From positions 41,258,593 to 41,322,592 of the forward strand of contig OX419759.1 of the NCBI GenBank assembly GCA_948567375.1: 64,000 nucleotides of DNA, written 5' to 3'. The position numbers and the translations under genes were made by a program. The first letter of the stretch is position 1; each line of letters starts with the position of its first letter. The DNA is from Lunularia cruciata (lineage: Eukaryota; Streptophyta; Marchantiopsida; Lunulariales; Lunulariaceae). Under the pieces are notes generated by a model. That model made no database searches and was not told the DNA's origin. It worked only from the letters and a program-made list of their open reading frames with translations. Shown here one piece after another: positions 40,098 through 51,599 of this stretch.

Positions 40098-40130
40098 AGG
40101 GACTCGGACAGTGCAACTGTCCGAGTCCCT
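40098..40130. repeat. Perfect hairpin, 15-bp arms, 3-nt loop
   Basis: AGGGACTCGGACAGT, loop GCA, then the exact reverse complement. It directly abuts the tail-only retroelement fragment that begins at about 40131, so it may mark the insertion junction. Confidence 0.9.
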
Positions 40131-40190
40131 CTCTGGGGCTTGATGGGGTCTTCCCATCCTTTGTTTTGTCTACGCGTTCGCCTCCTCCCA
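40131..40190 (+). mobile_element. RLE-type retroelement, tail-only fragment
   Basis: About 60 bases that match only the last part of the family: GCTTGATGGGGTCTTCCCAT, then TACGCG(T)TCGCC and a pyrimidine run. The hairpin stem GATGGG/CCCATC is intact (40142-40158). No coding sequence remains, so it is an extreme 5' truncation. Confidence 0.7.
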
Positions 40191-40929
40191 GTCCCTTACT
40201 TGGTCTACATACATTGCTTTATGCCTACGGAGAGTTTTCACCATCCATCACTTAGTTGATCCAAATCATAATGAATCTAATACATTACATCAATACAAAA
40301 TCCATCACTTAAATATTATCCAAAGTATGGGAAGTCGTTGTATCGAGAAAGTACACCTTTACCATAACGCGTCATTGACATCATCAATTATATTTTACTA
40401 TTCAAGATTGAATGCTCATTGAGATACGATACGAAACTTTATCTCATCGATGTCTCTCAGATACATGTATGACTAACAATGTCCGGATTTAGAATCCTCT
40501 ATAAGTGTTATGAAGTGAAAATTGAGAGTAGAGATACCAAAGTTCACCACAGAATGATCTGCGGGACACAAGTCCTCTGGAATATATATAGATAGTAGAT
40601 AGAGAAGAAGATAGGTCGAGTCACTCTTCACTATAATCGTTCAGTGGTGACTAACGAGACATGGTGATTAAAGAATAGACTTTAACTAAAGATTAACTCT
40701 CCCGTTGACACTAGCCCGTTAGGAGTATTAGCTTGTCATACTTCACCAATGCAGTTATGCACTAATGGACGATAAGAGTTTCTGTCATACTGAAGTAGGG
40801 AATCAGATCCTAATAAAAAGGTTCAAGCTGGTTCGATGCGTTCTCTACAAACCATTGTTGCAACTTTGGTTATGGTTGCGTGCTTGATGACCACCCCAAG
40901 AGGTCGGTGCTGCCTATTTTGTTCAGCAC

Positions 40930-43510
40930 AAACTTAGAGAATGAAGAAAGATGAACACATAGAACACAAGAAGGATGGGAAGACCCCATCAAGCTTACAA
41001 GGGAGAGACAAAAGAGGTAGAATGGGGCTAGGCTTCAATAGTAGTGATCTGAGAAATTTGCCCTTCCGCACCTAAGATATCCAAGCTATGCAAGTTGTAA
41101 AGTCTACTGTAGTTATCCGAAGAAGAGTCACCTAGAGTGATTGCTCTCCTATGGATTGCACCCACCAATGTTCTTCGTAGAGCAATAGATACATGTTGTC
41201 TAAAGTATGCTACAAAGTATGAGAGTGAAAGTGGCACCCTCTGGCATCTAATATGATAAGCATTCCTTTATAAATGTGTCTAATGCTATGTCCATTGCTC
41301 CATACAACTCCAAGGCTAGAGGAACAAAGAGTTGACCTCACTGCATAATCCTATACTTGGAGACCTTGCGTGCTGCAGCACTGCTCGCCGCCCATCCAAA
41401 GGATGAGTAATCTCTCCCTCCAAAACTGCATCACGTGTAGAGTTGGTAACCACAATATCCGCCATTGTCACCTGATCATCTCGGGCCAAGTAAAAGTTTA
41501 CTCTGACATGTGTCATCTGCAAAAAATGTGAATGCTCCCTCCAAGCAAGGTATCTACTCTCTTGTGCCATAGCAAACACTATATCATTAATGGCGTCATG
41601 GGTAGCTATGCTCTGTCCTCCATAAGGACATCATGTCATATGGACCATTGTTGCATCTAGTGTAGAACCACACTCACAAGTGATTAATGAAGATGCAGAC
41701 ATGTGGACCAAATTAAGATGGAACTTCATTGTTGTAGAGAAAGTGACTGGTGCAAGTTGGAATGCACTAATGCATGGTCAAGCTAGGATTCAAGAGCATG
41801 CATCCTTGCTGGAGCAAGAACAAAGACATGTTCTAGTGGCATAAGGAATGGACAAGTCAACTAAGAGAGGATGTAGCATATGTTGACATTATTGCTCCAT
41901 TAAGGAAGACTGGAAACTGCTGGTCCAATCTGATTGTAATGAAGCAAAGGACGGAAGATTCAAACGTGCCCATGGTGATAGACCATCTCTCGTCTGTCTC
42001 AATAACACATAGAGAGAAAAGGATCCCTCCTCCACCTTGATCACATAAGTCTCCAAAATTGGACTATTATCAACCACAAAATGGGAAGAAAGTAAGAGTG
42101 CCAAGATAGACCAACTACCCAAAAATGCTATAGGTGCAACCTCTTCCATAAATAATAATCATACCCCTCCACACAAGATTGGTAGATATGCCTATCTATG
42201 TGCCAAATCCCCTATCACACACTCAAATGTCCATGGACTGATGATATCACCAAAGACTCCCATGATCCTCCTATCAAAAGCTCTCACAAGTGATAGGAAA
42301 GCCAATGAAGGGGGGAACCGTGTAGGGAAGGTAAGTCGGTCAATGGGCAATATAAGAGGCGAGTATATCAAAGCCACTTGCAGATCTCCTAATAGAGGAA
42401 GGTCATCCACATGGAGAATATCCTCTACATGGGCAATGCCTAAGAAGCATGTGACAAAATCCTTGGATTCTATTGGCACTCCAAGAATACATAGTCCATT
42501 TTGTAGATGTGACACATCCCCCAAGAAGCTCAAGAAGTGAAGGGATACCTGAAGGAGACCATGCTTTACACTTTGATACCTTGACTCTCAAGTCTACAAG
42601 ATGCAGCTCGGTAGTCAAGATCAAAGGCTTGCCTAATCTGATTTATGGGGCTCACAATGTGTGTATATGCTAAGGAGAAATATACACAACCTGGCATGGC
42701 CAAAGTAATAGAGAGCTCTAAAGTGAGCCATGGCAAACAAAGGCCCCCCCCCTAAAGGATCTCCCTATTGTGTGCCGACAATTGACTCCAAGACTATGAC
42801 TCCCTCTTGTGGCCACACATGCTGGTAGTAAAGGGAAGTAGGAGAACCATAGAACAAACGCACAAAGTGAATAAGACTCGCCAAGGATCCACTGACCTCC
42901 CTAAAGATGGATGCTTGAGAGACGCTATTACAAACATTCTCGACATCCACTTGTAGGACAACCCACTCCCGATGGATACCTAAGAGTGCTTTGATGCTTG
43001 GGGAATAGTTTCACAACCTCATGTGTAGCTAATCCAAACTGATGCACACTTAGGTGCACTTGGAAGTGACATCTATATCGAAGGACAATGGTACGACTAA
43101 CCAAGTGCAAAAAGATCTCTCCAATAGCAATTGGTCTAATGTCCCACTGCCCTTCTCCATCGCAAGAAGTAGACTAGCCCCTAACACTCAACTAATTGAC
43201 TGAAGAGTATTCCCCTTGCTACTATTGCAACCACCTGAAATAGTTTGGTAAATCCACTAAAAGGATCATTTGCTAACCACTTCCAAGACTTGATCAATAC
43301 CCTTGGGATGGTCGATAATGGATAGAGAAAGCGTATATAATTCTGAGTGTCAATGCTTGCCTCACATGAGTATCCCAAATGGTCCAATTATAGTCCTTGT
43401 GCATCTTTCCCATATGGATCTTTACTCCTTTTTTAGGCAAAGCATTGATGACAAACCGGGCTCAGGCTCTAGGCTACCCGGCATGGGAAAATGTAGCCAT
43501 GGCTAGCACA
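40930..43510 (-). mobile_element. RLE-type non-LTR retroelement, copy 3 (most complete)
   Basis: Reads on the minus strand from about 43510 to 40940. Pieces in order: an N-terminal region (KSWKWLANDPFSGFTKLFQ near 43.28 kb), RT fingers (ASLLLAMEKG near 43.15 kb), palm motif A (QVDVENVCNSVSQASIFREV near 42.9 kb), a thumb-like region (RAFDRRIMGVFGDIIS, near 42.25 kb), a zinc knuckle near 41.65 kb (C-x-C-G-S-T-L-D), the endonuclease segment (41316-41579) and the 3' untranslated part with tail hairpin (40974-40990). Frameshifts and stops are spread throughout, so it is dead. Its length of 2.6 kb and domain order define the family in this window. Confidence 0.78.
41316..41579 (-). CDS. Endonuclease ORF fragment of retroelement copy 3
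   Basis: Open stretch of 87 codons containing the segment equivalent to 1545-1720 in copy 1: ESRYLAWREHSH, HVRVNFYLARDDQVTMADIV. The aspartate of the (R/K)aDLYL motif is Asn here, so the putative nuclease site is damaged. The zinc knuckle lies upstream in another frame. Confidence 0.55.
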   Translation of the reverse strand: MFAMAQESRYLAWREHSHFLQMTHVRVNFYLARDDQVTMADIVVTNSTRDAVLEGEITHPLDGRRAVLQHARSPSIGLCSEVNSLFL

Positions 43511-45430
43511 ACAATAATAACAATAACACATGATGCTCTTCTCCATATCTCCCCTTACCTACAAAACCACAACCCTTCAGATCACAACTTACATGAGAAA
43601 ATATAATATTTCCAAACCCTACAAATTATAAACTTTCATAATTTTCAATTTTCATCTCATAACTTCTCATACTAAATTCCCGTCGAACTAAATTATGGAA
43701 CTCAAAAGATTAGAAACAAAAATTCTAGACGCATCATTCTCAATCTGAAATAATTACTCTAAACCCTAAAAAATCTAAACATCTTCATAACTTATGAGAG
43801 TGAAATAGTAACTCTATTTCACTTCATGAATCATCGAATGGACGTTCATCGAGTAGGGACATATATATTTCACTCCAATGCTCAAGGTGGTAGTCGTTAA
43901 CGCTTCATGAATGTAGTTTTTGGCAAGAGCAAGGATACAACGATGAGAAAGGTTTTTTGTATGAGTAAGTATACAATGATGATTATTATTATAACCAGTT
44001 TTTCCATTTATTCCCAAGAGTATTATTATTATTATTCCCATTTCGTATCATGGCTTGTATTTTATGTTTTGGTTGATGCTGCTCTCAGTTATTGGCAGGA
44101 TGTGCAATGAAAATTGTTATGAATTATGGCTTGTGAAGCCTCCGTATTGCGGTATTGCGGACTAGACTTGGTCTAAGTATTTGCATTCGGGAACAAATCT
44201 TTCATCAAATATTTAGAGGAAAATGTATTTTATGCACGAAAATTTCTCTTGTATTCTCTTTCCAGGGGACATCAGTATACGTCTTCAAAAGGATGATTGT
44301 GGATTCAAATAACGTTCAGGTATGTATCTTTCGCTCGAAGGTATTCCTCGCTTCCAGTGGATATGGTATCTCCATCTCGAACACATCTGCTCTATACGAT
44401 TGCATTCTATATTTCCAGCAACCTGCACGATCTTGAGCTGAAATCACATCAACCTAGATACATTTACAATTTACGTATTTGAATACCTGACTAGATTTTG
44501 CTGTTAGATCATGTCGCAGCAGTAGATAGAGATCGTTGAGGTTTCACCCAACCTGCGGAGATGGAGATATTTAGTACTTTGAAGTCAGATGAGTTGACAA
44601 CTAGTTGTTGGGGATGGAGACCGAGAGATAGATGACAAGGACATTCCTCGAAGAGAGGGCCTGAATATACAGGGAAACAACGATCACGTCAAGTGAGTGA
44701 AAGGTCACGTTCTTCAGGTTCGCTGTACGGACAAATTTGAATTTAAAGATTCAATCTGGATGATACTTTAGTTTCTGTACCTAGGATGTTTCCGTGCCTG
44801 GAACTACCGGAGTAAGCGCACAGAAACAGTGCCGAAGCAGTCCACTATTACGCTATTCGCGAAGAATATTCCTCTTTATTAGTCGGCAGATTCTTACTTT
44901 AGATCCGATTACAAACATGCAATTTCTTTCGAGAAGTCATGGGAAACATTAATGCCCATGTCTCGACACAAGATACTATTCTCTTATACATGGATGGTTG
45001 ACTGTCATCGCTCTGGGACTCTTCAGATCTTTGGTCTCTCCAACAGGAAATACTCCCAGCAAAACAACATCTAGCTCTCTCTATCGCTAAACTATAATCA
45101 AAATATGTACAGACAAAACTATAGCTAATGGAGAAACCAGATCGAACGCGATGACTGAAATTGGGTGCCAACTCGAGATGTTCGAGAGTGGTGATAACAA
45201 TCCTTAGCAAGCTCACTTTGAGCTTGCCCCGAGCTACAAAGAGTCAACCTTGATCGGACAATTACCTTGCAAAATAAATTGAAGAAATGCAGCTTTAACT
45301 AGACTGGATACGCGTAGTATATAGAATCCATACCTACCAAAACTGTCTGCAATGTGCTGACTGGAGATTCAATGTGGATTGCTACGACTTAGCTTAGGAT
45401 CAATCGAATTGGAGAAAGGTGAATGACCTA
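43511..45430. other. Intergenic, microsatellites, no convincing gene
   Basis: AT-rich with CAATAA-type runs (43505-43535) and (ATT)n runs (43980-44037). A 54-base segment at about 44267-44320 is flanked by TTTCCAG and GTATGT like a small exon, but no partner exon was found. The 3' flank of EXORDIUM-like gene 3 begins at 45430. Confidence 0.45.
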
Positions 45431-46471
45431 TCAAACTTGACCTGCACACTGAAGAGTAGAAGGGTGCCAGATGTACGGAACCAGAAATTTGGCATTCTTC
45501 GCTCCGTAGACGTTGAAGCTGGCACCAGTTTTATTGTCAACCTCCAATTGCCCAGGGTAGCCAGGATAAGCACCAGATCCGTAAGTACCCTGGCAAGCGC
45601 CAGCGGCTTCAAGGGGTGCACCTGCATCTCCCTGGTAGAAGGCATTGCCGTAAGGATTTGTAGCAATTCCCGCAAGAATGTTTGCAACAGTGATAATCAT
45701 GCCATCAACACCGACATCACCGTTGGGAGGGATAAGGCCCTTCTCCCGGCCACCTCCTGCGGCATAGGGCCAGCTACAAAATTCAGGACACTGCTTTCCG
45801 GGATTTCCAATCCATCCATAGGGCACCATCTGGGAGTTTGTGGCGTCGGAGGGAAAGGTGTAGTAGTGTGTGCCACAGACATTCATGCAGAATCCTTCCA
45901 CCAGTACGTCATCAGCAGTCAAGACTAGGTATATTGACCGTGCGTCGGCTCCAAATTTCTCCATCGAGTTCAAAACAAGAGTCTGAATTTGGGTTTGGTT
46001 GAGATCCTTCCCCATTGAGTACTTGTCCACAATTTCTCCTGCAGCCACAATGTTACGGGCAACTGGGGTATTGTAAAGATCTACATACTTGTGAGTTATC
46101 TGCCACCACTTCTCCACAGTAGGATGGGTTGCTGGAGGCTGGGTTTTGGGATGCCAAAAAGATCTGAAGAATGAATGAAGTATGGTTTTCTGCTTGGCCG
46201 AGAAGTCTCCGTAGTAGACGACGAACAATTTGATCATGTCATCTCTCCCTGTCATCAGGGGACCGAAATGGTAGTCTAATATGAGCGTCGGCTCATCGAC
46301 GAGCTTGAATCCCCCAACATGGTGAAGACGCTTCACTGTTGTGGCTGGGTGCTGGAAGGCTGTTGTATGTGCCTTCTTCCAAAGTTCATCTTCAGCTTGC
46401 GATGTCGGCAGCAAGGTTCCGCATATCAGACCCACAGACACAAAGACCACTAATCTGTAAACAACCTCCAT
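45431..46471 (-). CDS. EXL: EXORDIUM-like / PHI-1 secreted protein 3
   Basis: Intronless, 346 residues when started at the Met at 46471 (MEVVYRLVVFVSVGLICGTL, a clear signal peptide with cleavage near SQA-ED). The frame stays open 75 bases further upstream to a second Met at 46546, but that start would put 25 residues before the signal peptide. Family landmarks are intact: LDYHFGPLMTG, IKLFVVYYGDF, KWWQITHKYVDLYNTPVA, GFCMNVCGTHYYTFPSD, YGWIGNPGKQCPEFCSWPYA, PPNGDVGVDGMIITVANILA, ending QCAGQV. It is closest by eye to gene 1 and is transcribed in the opposite direction to genes 1 and 2. A long + strand open frame (45419-45928) is only its antisense shadow. Confidence 0.92.
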   Translation of the reverse strand: MEVVYRLVVFVSVGLICGTLLPTSQAEDELWKKAHTTAFQHPATTVKRLHHVGGFKLVDEPTLILDYHFGPLMTGRDDMIKLFVVYYGDFSAKQKTILHSFFRSFWHPKTQPPATHPTVEKWWQITHKYVDLYNTPVARNIVAAGEIVDKYSMGKDLNQTQIQTLVLNSMEKFGADARSIYLVLTADDVLVEGFCMNVCGTHYYTFPSDATNSQMVPYGWIGNPGKQCPEFCSWPYAAGGGREKGLIPPNGDVGVDGMIITVANILAGIATNPYGNAFYQGDAGAPLEAAGACQGTYGSGAYPGYPGQLEVDNKTGASFNVYGAKNAKFLVPYIWHPSTLQCAGQV

Positions 46472-46546
46472 CTTCGAAGTTGCAAGATTTAGAGACTGAT
46501 ACGCTAAATATAAGAAATCTCCTCCGGCTGCAATGCCCACACTCAA

Positions 46547-47585
46547 ATTGATTGCACAATGTACTTGTTTTGCTGACAGAGATGCTCCGAGATGTTGCTC
46601 CTGGTAAACTGCTGCGGAGTGATCGTGGAATTCAATTCAGGCTCTTGATCAGAATACGGGATGGAACCTTGGAGGTGGAGGACGGTTGTAGAATGGTGAA
46701 GCTCTACTGGTTTTAATAGTCGGTGAGAGTGAGAAGCATTTAAAGCACCAGACCGTGAAGGGATGTTGCAGAGTATCAAGTCCACGACACCTAATATAAC
46801 GCCGTCAAGTAGCACCCAAATATAGAATAAAAGCTGTCAATTTTCTTCTAAATGTGCACAAATATGCATGATCATCTCGGGCCATCACCGACTCAGAAAT
46901 ATGATTGCCATTTGGGCAAATCGGTGACAAGCTGAGTGGATGTGTCACGGAGACCACTTCTTAAGCTGATGTCGGCCTTTCCCGCTTACTAAAGCCGCAA
47001 TCGATGGCACCATGTGCACGATAAATGGCATTTGTGATAAAATGCACTTGTGGAGTTTGGAACATGCTCGCATATCACGGGGCTATTCTTCGGCGGCAGC
47101 ATCTTTTAGCTGAAATCGCCTGCCTAATCATGCCGGCTTCTGGAACCGGCCGTAACCCGTTAAACCAGAGTTGATGACCGTAATCTACCATTTGAGTCAG
47201 GGCAGTTTGTTCACGATTGTTTTAGGTTTATAGTTTGTTCTTGTTCTATGTAACGGGTGTGGACCATGCTCTCTTCGAAACGATGTTTGCTGACTGGGTC
47301 ACTGCAATTGGTTTGTAGAATGCAACTATGACATGCTCTGACCTCCTACGGCTAATAATGAGTGACCGGGTTAGGTGCAATAAGCAAATTCTTCGCTGGT
47401 TTGGGTGCAAGAAGCAAAATTAATCTGACCTGTTGCGAGAATGCACTCAGTTTAGGTGTCAGATGAGGCCTCGACAAGTCCCAATTGCAAGAGTACGGTC
47501 CACAAGGTTAGGTAGAACTGAACAACCAATAAACGAAAAGTGAACAAACTACACTAGTTCAATGCCATATTAGTTTAATAGACTA
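46547..47585. other. EXORDIUM-like gene 3 promoter region and intergenic
   Basis: Presumed promoter on the minus strand immediately upstream of 46471. A TATA-like TTTTATTCTATATTTGG lies near 46817-46833, rather far from the start. I see no other gene. Confidence 0.4.
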
Positions 47586-47650
47586 CGCTACGCTTGATGG
47601 TCTTACCATCCTTCTTGTTATCCTAAGCGGTCGCCTTTTTCTCTTAATAA
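47586..47650 (+). mobile_element. RLE-type retroelement, tail-only fragment
   Basis: GCTTGATGGTCTTACCATCC (hairpin 47596-47610, two bases shorter than usual), then AAGCGGTCGCC and a T-rich run. Nothing of the coding part remains. Confidence 0.6.
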
Positions 47651-47924
47651 GTTACGTTATCATGACATCATCGTATATGACAAACTTCTTGGAACTGAAA
47701 AGGCTGACGGCAGTCCAGAAACGACAAAACTTGATTGAGCTTGTAGCTAGGAGTAATCAAGAGGCTCTTCCTAAGTTGACGACCTGGATACTTGCGTCAG
47801 TATATTATGTCAAGGTAGGGATTTGGGTGCGGTAGACCCGATTTTTCGTATAGACACTATTGGAGTTTAGTTTTATATTATATTTATACATATTTAAATA
47901 TATTTTTTTACTATTATTTTTTCC

Positions 47925-47990
47925 TCTCTTCCTTGTACGACTCGACGGGGTATTCCATCCTTCATGTTCTACGCGGTCGCTTTTCATTTC
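47925..47990 (+). mobile_element. RLE-type retroelement, tail-only fragment
   Basis: CCTTGTACGACTCGACGGGG, ATTCCATCCTTCATG and TCTACGCGGTCGC match the family's last 60 bases with several changes. The hairpin stem (47944-47959) now has a C-for-T change in GACGGG that still leaves pairing by G-T in the RNA of one strand. Confidence 0.55.
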
Positions 47991-50265
47991 TTGATTTAGA
48001 GGTACAGTATTCTTCTCTCCAAGATATGTTTAAAAGGGTTCATTGGAGACTCAGTGAAAATGGCTTTCAGTAGACTTGGTGGTTGCTTACACAACTACCA
48101 AGCTATGTTGAGCACACATGCTCACATACATTGGCCCTTTCACCGTTGTCTCATCATACAGAAATCGTTCACCGTTCATACAGAAATCAGATATCTACAT
48201 GCATCCACTAGCTTGCGGAACCATATCTAGGAAGAATATAGCGCAAATGAACGTAGTTCTCTTCAAGTTGAGAGGAATATAGGTATCCTCTCACTGAATA
48301 CACATGGAAGAAAGAAGAAAGCATGGCACATGTGTAACAATTCCTTTCCCTACGGAGGAATTTTTTATCCATTTTCTGTAGATACGGTCAGGCGAGAGCA
48401 CTGTTTCATGGATATCAATATATCCCTTCAACTTGAAACGGAACTTAAACAAACTAATAGACCTTCTTTAATTTATTTTGTCAGCATTCCTCCTCAAGGT
48501 GAATAGAACTACTTCATCATCTATCACTACATTACCGGAGGGTGTTAGGGTCAGTGAAAGATCTTGAACCGTCAGCTAATCATGAGGTATGGCGTGTGCC
48601 TGAGCAGGAAGGTGGTCGTGTGGCCGTAAGTACTGGACAGTCAAATACGGTGTGTAGTCCACTCGCGAACAAACTTATGAAAACGATCGGACACACCTGA
48701 GACACAAGGCTTCGTGTCCTCAAGCGGAATTTCAGTAGATTTGAAGGAGCGTTGCGGCATGACGGAATCTCCATGCGGTGAGTAAGAACTTGGGTGGGTC
48801 TGTCTGTCTGCCGGATGTTAAGAGCCCCTAGGATGACTCCACAACTTCCCATGCACAGTGGTACCTATAATGCTCTTGGCCATGGCTTTATCATTAATAT
48901 TGTCTGCGCTAAGCAGGACAACACTTGGAAAAGTCCATGTCTCCAAAGAATTCGAGGCTACTTAAACTGCCCACTTCCTCACAATCGTTCCAATGAATGC
49001 AAAAAACCCCTTCCCGGAATGGTCACACTTCTACAATAGAACTGAATCGACTGTGAACTGACAGGACTCGAATTCCCGATGTAAAAAAGAAAGAAAAGGC
49101 GACCCGCAATTTCGGAAGATACTTCACGGCATGGCATCGAGAAATACATAAAACGATTGGGCGAGGTCGAATTTGGTGAGTGGCCTTCAGTCTACCACGT
49201 GGATCTCTAAGCTCTTATCGATAAGTAGCACGCACTTCCCTTTGGGATTCAGGAATGCGCTGAACGGTGAACGCCAAACTCGGATCCGGCAGCGTGATTT
49301 CGGGTTGCAGTAACGACTTTCCTTGCACTGGACCTTTCCTGTCAAAGACTGGAACGGAACATAGGGAGCTGCTGCAAGTCTGTCTTATCCATCAGAAAGT
49401 TAAGAGCAAGCGCTCAGAGAATAAGAAACAATGGAGAATATATGCTGCTGTCCCCGTATACCGTATTTACTTCAGATGCCCTGCAGTTTAATGGTACAAG
49501 ATCACATGTTTCAACACTCGAAGAAATTGATTTACGTACACCTTGTTGATGGCTACTGCACATGTAGGCGGAACATCGGCCTGTGAAATTGCCCCCGACT
49601 CATTAATGGGCATCCTGATCCAAGAGCGTACATGAGTTCTGTACTGTTTCTACTTCTCAGTGAATGGCAATTAGAACAAACCCCCCTCCAGCAGTATAAC
49701 ATCCCTAAGGTAATAAAATCAGATCAATATGGAGCATGTCTCCTGTTCAGTTCCACAATCTAGAGGAAGTCATAATACTATTATAATCAAAGTAAAACTG
49801 TTGGAACTGTTCATTATTCGTCTTGGAGTTTGAGCACCATTTATCCGTGATCATTAGTACGAGTGACTAGGAGCGAGTTGGGGGAAACTGTGGAGACGGC
49901 AGAGGAGAGGGACAGATGTGGGGCGAAAGATCTATACTCACGGGGGACCTTCTAGCATGTAGCACTCGAGTAAATAAGATATTAGGTTTCTTTGTCAATT
50001 CGGGCTCTATGGGTTTTAAGACGGGAGACTATGAGGAATTGAGAAAAAAGTTTTGAGATTTTATAGGATTTAAAGTGATCATTATCGAGAGTGATGGTTT
50101 GTGAATTTTATTTTTTATTTTTTATGATTAAATTTTTTATGAAATTAGTTTGAGTGTAGGGTGAGGTACCTTTAGGTATCATTTTCAACTTTGAGTGTAA
50201 GGACGAGTGTATCTTATCTACCTATGATATGTTACATTCTTTCTTAATTGCTTCATACATTCTTC
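47991..50265. other. Intergenic, no gene seen
   Basis: Short open frames only (90 codons or fewer); no domain recognised. A stray GAAAAGGCGACC near 49095 may be the end of another retroelement tail on the minus strand, but the hairpin is missing, so I do not call it. Confidence 0.45.
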
Positions 50266-51007
50266 ATGTTACTAGAGCATGTCTTTGTTCTTGCTCCGAC
50301 AAACGTGCAGGCTTTTAGATCCTAGCTTGACCTTGCATTAGTGCATTCTGACTTGCATTAGCTACTTTCTTTATACTGAAGAGGTTTTGCTTAGGTTTGG
50401 TCCACTCATTTGCATCTCATTACTCACTTGTGAGCATGGTTCTACATTAGATGCAACAGCAGTCCATATGACAGAGTGTCCTTTTGGAGAATAGAGGATA
50501 GCTACTCATGATGCTATTAGGAACATAATGTTTGCTATAACAGTAGAGAGTGGATACTTGGCTTGGAGTGAGCAATCGTATGCTTGGCAGATGACACATG
50601 TCAAGGCAGACTTATACTTGGTCCGAGATGATGAGGTGACAGTAGCGGATGTCGTGGTTATGGACCCTACACGAGATACAGTTTTGGAGGGAGTGATTAC
50701 CCATTCCCCTGGATGTGTAGTGAGTGCAACAACAAGTTGCAAGGTCTCCAAGTATAGGGGCATGCAGCGAGGTCACCTCTTCATTCCTCTAGCCTTGGAG
50801 TTATATGAAGTGATGGACACGGCATTTGACACATTTCTTAAGGAGTACACGAGGACTTATCATGTTAGGTGCCATGGGCTCCCACTCTCATTCACATACT
50901 TTGTAGTATATTTTAGATAGCATGTGTCCATTGCTCTATAGAGTGTAGTGGCTAGTGCAATCCATAAGAGAGCAATCACACTAGGTGATGCTTCTTTGGA
51001 TGCTCCC
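50266..51007 (+). mobile_element. RLE-type retroelement, copy 4, left part
   Basis: Matches copy 1 from about 1270: ACTAGA(G/A)CA..., TTTTAGATCCTAGCTTGACC, a zinc-knuckle region (second Cys changed to His, near 50430), and the endonuclease ORF (50528-50920) with HVKADLYLVRDDEVTVADVV. It is interrupted at 51007 by the chromovirus and resumes at 56613. Stops make it inactive. Confidence 0.75.
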
Positions 51008-51392
51008 TGTAACAATATGGAGTTTAGCGACGAAGTTAGTCGGGGTTACAAAGTAACACATAAGACAAATTAGCCTAGAATATTCCAGAAGTATCGAGGG
51101 AGCTTGCACCTCAAGTAAGTAGCTTCTAGAAGGAAGCTTCTAGAAGCTTCCAACTAGCTTAGCTTGCATGCCAAGTAGGTGACTTCTAGAAGGAAGCTCC
51201 TTGAGAAGCTTCCTAGTTAACTTGGCTTGCACTCTAAGAAAGCGGCTTGAGGAAGCTTCTCAAAGGCCTTGTATGTTACTTATAAATACCAAAGCCAAAA
51301 CTCATGCTAGGCATTCGGAGTTTTCTCACATTCAAGTGTCCCAATGTGAGTTTCCATTCTCTTATTTCTCTCCTCGGTCTCGGTCTTTTACA
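51008..51392 (+). repeat. 5' LTR of chromovirus
   Basis: 385 bp, TGTAACAATA at the start and GGTCTTTTACA at the end. TATAAATA at 51281-51288. Upstream of the TATA box are several GAAnnTTC dyads, including a perfectly phased four-unit block at 51133-51150. It is 47 bp shorter than the 3' LTR, mainly through lost GAA/TTC-rich pieces near 51098 and 51254. Confidence 0.93.
51133..51150 (+). promoter_or_regulatory. Heat-shock-element-like block in 5' LTR
   Basis: GAA-gc-TTC-ta-GAA-gc-TTC: four alternating units at exact 5-bp spacing, the canonical plant HSE layout. Further GAA/TTC dyads lie at 51184-51191, 51205-51212 and 51252-51259. All are between 22 and 150 bp upstream of the TATA box. Binding by heat-shock factors is inferred from the motif alone. 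Confidence 0.55.
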
Positions 51393-51405
51393 TTGGTATC
51401 AGAGC
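51393..51405 (+). other. Primer binding site (initiator tRNA-Met)
   Basis: TTGGTATCAGAGC immediately follows the 5' LTR and matches the usual plant PBS complementary to the 3' end of initiator tRNA-Met. Confidence 0.9.
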
Positions 51406-51599
51406 AAGAATGGGATGGATGGAATTTATGGACCACCAAATCCACTTCCGCCAAACCATTGGGATTTTCATGTCCAGATATTACCCAAGCACCGCTTCAC
51501 ACAATTCATCACCTCATGCTTTGGGTAGGATATTCTACATCTGATCACCGTGTCTAAGGAACCCTTGATACTTCCGGTTGTCACTTATGGAGAAAGGTG

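Noticed and set aside
44267..44320. 54-base mini-exon flanked by TTTCCAG and GTATGT
   Set aside because: Both splice sites look good, but no neighbouring exons or homologous protein could be found.
45419..45928. Long + strand open frame of 169 codons
   Set aside because: It is antisense to EXORDIUM-like gene 3, whose minus-strand frame matches the family over its full length.
49083..49110. Possible eleventh retroelement tail (GAAAAGGCGACC)
   Set aside because: The hairpin and the rest of the tail are missing; twelve bases are not enough.
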